Assembly (NCBI GenBank): GCA_028599035.1
Contig: JAQRMT010000072.1
Span: 1 to 7,534 of the forward strand
DNA length: 7,534 nt
Direction of reading: 5' to 3'
DNA from: Gammaproteobacteria bacterium
GTDB taxonomy: Bacteria > Pseudomonadota > Gammaproteobacteria > PS1 > Pseudothioglobaceae
The translations under genes were made by a program, and so were the position numbers. Each line of letters starts with the position of its first letter. Positions within the stretch are counted from its first letter, which is position 1. Below are positions 5,391 through 7,534 of the stretch, piece after piece. Under the pieces are notes generated by a model. That model ran no database searches, had not been told where the DNA came from, and saw only the letters and a program-made list of their open reading frames with translations.

Positions 5391-6155
5391 TTACCAGAAT
5401 TTATACCAAGACTTGTTTTTTTCTTGAATCTGTTTTTCTTCTAATGCCTTTATTTTAGCATTGGCAATGTCTTTTGCCACTTTTTCTACTTTAGCTCTTT
5501 TCAATGCTTTTTCTTGAGCGAGCTTTATTGCTGCTATTTTCTCTTGCATAATGCGTTGGGCTTTTTCTTTTTCTGCCTTGGCCTTTTCTATTGTTTTTTC
5601 TTGAGCAAGTTTTATTGCCGCTATTTTAGCTTTCTCTTTAGCCACTCTAGCCTTTTCTTGGGTAATCTTCATTGCCATTATTTTGGCTTTTTCTTTAGCT
5701 ATCCTAGCCTTTTCTTGGAAAAGCTTCATTGCTATTATTTTGGCTTTTTCTGCTGCTTTTTCGTTATCAATGCGTTTACTCTCTGCCACTTTTTCTATAA
5801 AAGTTAATGCGGGTAAGGGGATAATGCCGTCAGTGTTGATATTGACTAATTTTTCTTGTTTGAATGTCAGTGTTAAGCGGTAACTAACAATCTCTCCGGA
5901 GCCAAGGGTGGAGTGGTTAATGTAGTCCCATTGATTGTTATGAAATGGGTCAGTTATGCTTGGTGGGCCAATCAGGTCTTGCACTTGGTGGTTTGACATG
6001 CCGAGTTTTAATTGGTTAACGGTAAAACGATCCAGTGCCGATCCTTGGTGAATATCGGCTTTATAAGGTGTTAGTGTTATGTCAGAAATGTAATTTGAGA
6101 CAGCGCAGGCGTTTAAAAATAGAGATAAAAATGCAATTAAGATTAATTTGTTCAT
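5391..6155 (-). CDS. bamE: BamE (SmpA/OmlA) outer-membrane lipoprotein with long charged C-terminal extension
   Basis: BamE is a lipoprotein of the Bam complex that inserts beta-barrel proteins into the outer membrane. A lipoprotein signal peptide ends in the lipobox LNAC, so C17 is the predicted lipid-modified residue. The BamE fold spans about 30-110 and shows YKADIHQGSAL (31-41), LKLGMSNHQVQDLIGPP (49-65), the SDPF-like TDPF (68-71), NQWDYIN and LTLTF. E. coli BamE is about 113 aa; this protein is 254 aa. Residues about 121-245 are almost purely A/K/E/Q/I, predicted helical or coiled coil, with 19-residue repeats, and the protein ends in aromatic KSWYKFW. No clear Shine-Dalgarno precedes the ATG. 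Divergence from fur recalls the omlA-fur arrangement known in Pseudomonas. Confidence 0.88.
   Translation of the reverse strand: MNKLILIAFLSLFLNACAVSNYISDITLTPYKADIHQGSALDRFTVNQLKLGMSNHQVQDLIGPPSITDPFHNNQWDYINHSTLGSGEIVSYRLTLTFKQEKLVNINTDGIIPLPALTFIEKVAESKRIDNEKAAEKAKIIAMKLFQEKARIAKEKAKIMAMKITQEKARVAKEKAKIAAIKLAQEKTIEKAKAEKEKAQRIMQEKIAAIKLAQEKALKRAKVEKVAKDIANAKIKALEEKQIQEKNKSWYKFW
5490..5750 (-). repeat. 19-residue (57-bp) repeats in the BamE extension
   Basis: Residues 136-154 and 155-173 are near-identical units of the form EKAKI-x-AMK-x-x-QEKAR-[IV]-AK. Residues 174-192 are a third unit that diverges at its end, and the core returns as EKIAAIKLAQEKAL at 205-218. The units are also recognisable as 57-bp DNA repeats. 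The composition resembles the TolA helical domain. The repeats suggest expansion by slippage or unequal recombination, so copy number may vary between strains. Confidence 0.85.
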
Positions 6156-6211
6156 TTTTTGGTTAAAATAATTAAAAACTAAGTAAGTGATTTTACATCA
6201 AGGGAGGCGTA
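6156..6211. promoter_or_regulatory. bamE-fur divergent intergenic region
   Basis: This 56-bp AT-rich gap must hold the leaders, and probably the promoters, of both divergent genes. GGAGG at 6203-6207 is a strong Shine-Dalgarno 4 nt before the fur ATG. TAAAAT at 6164-6169 is a possible -10 for fur but has no good -35. I see no convincing 19-bp Fur box; an AT-rich GTT...AAC stretch at 6162-6179 has only weak symmetry. Confidence 0.4.
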
Positions 6212-6619
6212 ATGGACGCTCAAGATTTAAAAAGTGCAGGGCTTAAAGTAACTCTGCCAAGGCTCAAAATTTTAGAAATTTTAGAAACCAGTGAAAACCA
6301 CCATATGAGCGCTGAGGATATTTATCGTGCACTGATTATGCAAAATGCGGAAGTAGGTGTGGCAACTATCTATCGAGTTTTGACTCAGTTTGAAGAATCG
6401 GGCATGATCAATAAGCTCAATTTTGATAACGGTCAAAGCGTATTTGAATTGTCTAATGTTGAGCATCACGATCACCTAGTGTGTGTAAAGTGCGGCAAGA
6501 TTGATGAGTTTTCAGATGAAGTTATCGAGCAACACCAGCACGATGTTGCCACCAAACACGGCTATCAATTGACCGACCATTGCCTGTATCTGTACGGGCT
6601 ATGCAAAAGTTGTCAATAA
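6212..6619 (+). CDS. fur: Ferric uptake regulator Fur
   Basis: Fur is an iron-sensing transcriptional repressor that binds DNA as a dimer when loaded with Fe(II). The 135-aa protein follows classical gammaproteobacterial Fur closely: an N-terminal GLKVTLPRLKILEIL helix (10-24), HHMSAEDIY (30-38), the DNA-recognition helix region VGVATIYRVLTQFE (48-61), SVFEL (76-80), the metal-binding HHDH at 85-88, a structural zinc site C91-x-x-C94, EFSDEVIE, LTDHCLYLYGLC, and a second CxxC at C131/C134. These features favour Fur over Zur even though a zinc-type permease follows. The start has a strong GGAGG 4 nt upstream. It is divergent from bamE and followed 12 bp later by znuB on the same strand, which suggests co-transcription. 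Confidence 0.96.
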   Translation: MDAQDLKSAGLKVTLPRLKILEILETSENHHMSAEDIYRALIMQNAEVGVATIYRVLTQFEESGMINKLNFDNGQSVFELSNVEHHDHLVCVKCGKIDEFSDEVIEQHQHDVATKHGYQLTDHCLYLYGLCKSCQ

Positions 6620-6631
6620 TCTAAATTTTAA

Positions 6632-7423
6632 ATGGAAGATTTTATTATTAGAGCTGCGCTAGCGGCCATTGGCATCTCAATAATTGCAGGCTCGTTAGGT
6701 TGCTTTGTTATTTGGAAACGAATGAGTTATTTTTCAGAGTCGATTTCGCATTCTGCGCTTTTGGGTGTGTCTTTAGGGCTGATTAGCGGTTTAGGGCTGC
6801 ATTTTGGTTTATTGATAGTTGGGATGATATTTGCCATACTTATCGTCATTTTGCAACAAAGGCAATTTTTATCCAATGATGCGATTTTAGGTATTTTCTC
6901 TCATGTTGCTTTGTCGTTGGGTGTTGTTATTTTGGCATTAGTGGGCGGTGCAAATACGGATTATTTTTCGTTATTGTTTGGTGATATTTTGTCGATTTCT
7001 AATCAAGATATTGTTTGGATTTACACTGTTTTGATTGTCGTTGGCGGGTTGCTTAGTTTATTTTGGCAACGCTTGTTATTGTTGACTTTAAATGAAGAAC
7101 TGGGTGTGGCAAATGGGCTTAATAAACTGGCGTATCAGTTATTGTTTATGCTGATGATTGCACTCACTGTATCGGTTTCAGTGCAAATTGTGGGTGTTTT
7201 GCTTATTACTTCGTTGCTTATTATTCCACCAGCCACTGCTAGGGCTTTTGCCCGTAGTCCTGCACAAATGGCGTTACTGTCTATTGTGATTTCAATGATT
7301 GCTGTGGTGATGGGGCTTGCTGGCTCAATGTACTATGACACAGCGACAGGCCCTGCCATTGTCATTACACTTGGTATTTTGTTTTTATTGTCACAGATAT
7401 TGCCCAAAAGAAACATTATTTAG
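6632..7423 (+). CDS. znuB: Zinc/manganese-type ABC transporter permease, ZnuB family
   Basis: This is the inner-membrane permease of a metal importer of the ABC-3 family, normally working with a periplasmic binding protein (ZnuA) and an ATPase (ZnuC). The 263-aa length matches ZnuB. About eight hydrophobic segments are visible. Family blocks include FSESISHSALLGVSLG (34-49), LLFGDILSISNQD (114-126), NEELGVANGL (154-163), QIVGVLLITSLLIIPPATAR (185-204) and the late YYDTATGPAIV (234-244). No Shine-Dalgarno is seen before the ATG, only an AT-rich 12-nt gap after the fur stop, so translational coupling to fur is likely. Neither znuA nor znuC is adjacent; the next gene is on the opposite strand. 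Substrate is inferred from the family and could be Zn or Mn. Confidence 0.88.
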   Translation: MEDFIIRAALAAIGISIIAGSLGCFVIWKRMSYFSESISHSALLGVSLGLISGLGLHFGLLIVGMIFAILIVILQQRQFLSNDAILGIFSHVALSLGVVILALVGGANTDYFSLLFGDILSISNQDIVWIYTVLIVVGGLLSLFWQRLLLLTLNEELGVANGLNKLAYQLLFMLMIALTVSVSVQIVGVLLITSLLIIPPATARAFARSPAQMALLSIVISMIAVVMGLAGSMYYDTATGPAIVITLGILFLLSQILPKRNII

Positions 7424-7465
7424 TGCGCACAAGGCTTAATCTTTGCAGAAAATTGATGTAAATCG

Positions 7466-7534
7466 TTAGTCTGAAGTATCATTCAGTTCGCTGAGTTGGC
7501 TAGTTTGTTGTTCAACAATTAAGGGCCCAATCAC
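7466..7534 (-). CDS. 3' end of an unidentified gene (partial)
   Basis: On the minus strand a frame enters from the right edge and encodes 22 residues ending ELNDTSD, with a TAA stop at 7468-7466. It is convergent with znuB, with 42 bp between the stop codons. The acidic, polar tail (EQQTSQLSELNDTSD) is too short to identify. No strong terminator is visible between the genes; CTGAA/TTCAG at 7471-7486 is only a 5-bp dyad inside this frame. That the frame is real is suggested by position only. Confidence 0.4.
   Translation of the reverse strand: MIGPLIVEQQTSQLSELNDTSD

Noticed and set aside
5514..5807. Plus-strand Phe/Tyr/Cys-rich ORF resembling a membrane protein
   Set aside because: It is the antisense of the Lys/Glu/Ala repeats of bamE; Lys-rich codons read backwards give Phe and Leu.
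6212..6619. Calling this regulator Zur because znuB follows
   Set aside because: The N-terminal GLKVTLPRLKIL, the HHDH motif and LTDHCLYLYG match Fur, not the Zur sequences I know.

Overview
The window looks like chromosome from an AT-rich gammaproteobacterium. The protein sequences (Fur, MetK, CcmA/CcmB, BamE) read as gammaproteobacterial. The low GC, compact gene packing and repeat-rich left edge would fit the marine SUP05/Thioglobus-type sulfur oxidisers or a related mussel or clam symbiont. That placement is an impression from sequence style, not a search result.

Layout. Positions 1-417 hold no conventional gene. They contain a 21-bp tandem array (1-126) that is open on the minus strand as a heptapeptide-repeat ORF, a short CTGTG microsatellite, and a cluster of direct and inverted repeats (314-404) just beyond the end of ahcY. 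From 4423 down to 418 the minus strand carries ccmA, ccmB, metK and ahcY. The plus strand then carries sppA (4439-5386). It converges on a minus-strand bamE with a long charged C-terminal extension (5391-6155). bamE diverges from fur (6212-6619), which is followed closely by a znuB-type permease (6632-7423). The right edge holds the last 22 codons of an unidentified minus-strand gene.

The most notable system is the methyl-cycle pair metK-ahcY. Each gene has its own riboswitch, readable in the leader. The metK leader has a promoter, then a SAM-II-like pseudoknot aptamer with an extra hairpin, then an intrinsic terminator directly before the ribosome binding site. The 3' strand of the aptamer can alternatively pair with the terminator, so SAM binding should switch metK off. 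The metK-ahcY gap carries a near-textbook SAH riboswitch. The 3' strand of its pseudoknot can alternatively pair with the ahcY start codon, so SAH binding should switch ahcY on. SAM synthesis would therefore be shut down by its product, while SAH removal would be switched on by its substrate, within one gene pair.

The other genes are envelope and metal functions: haem/cytochrome c maturation export (CcmAB), a membrane peptidase (SppA), an outer-membrane assembly lipoprotein (BamE), the iron regulator Fur and a zinc/manganese-type importer permease.
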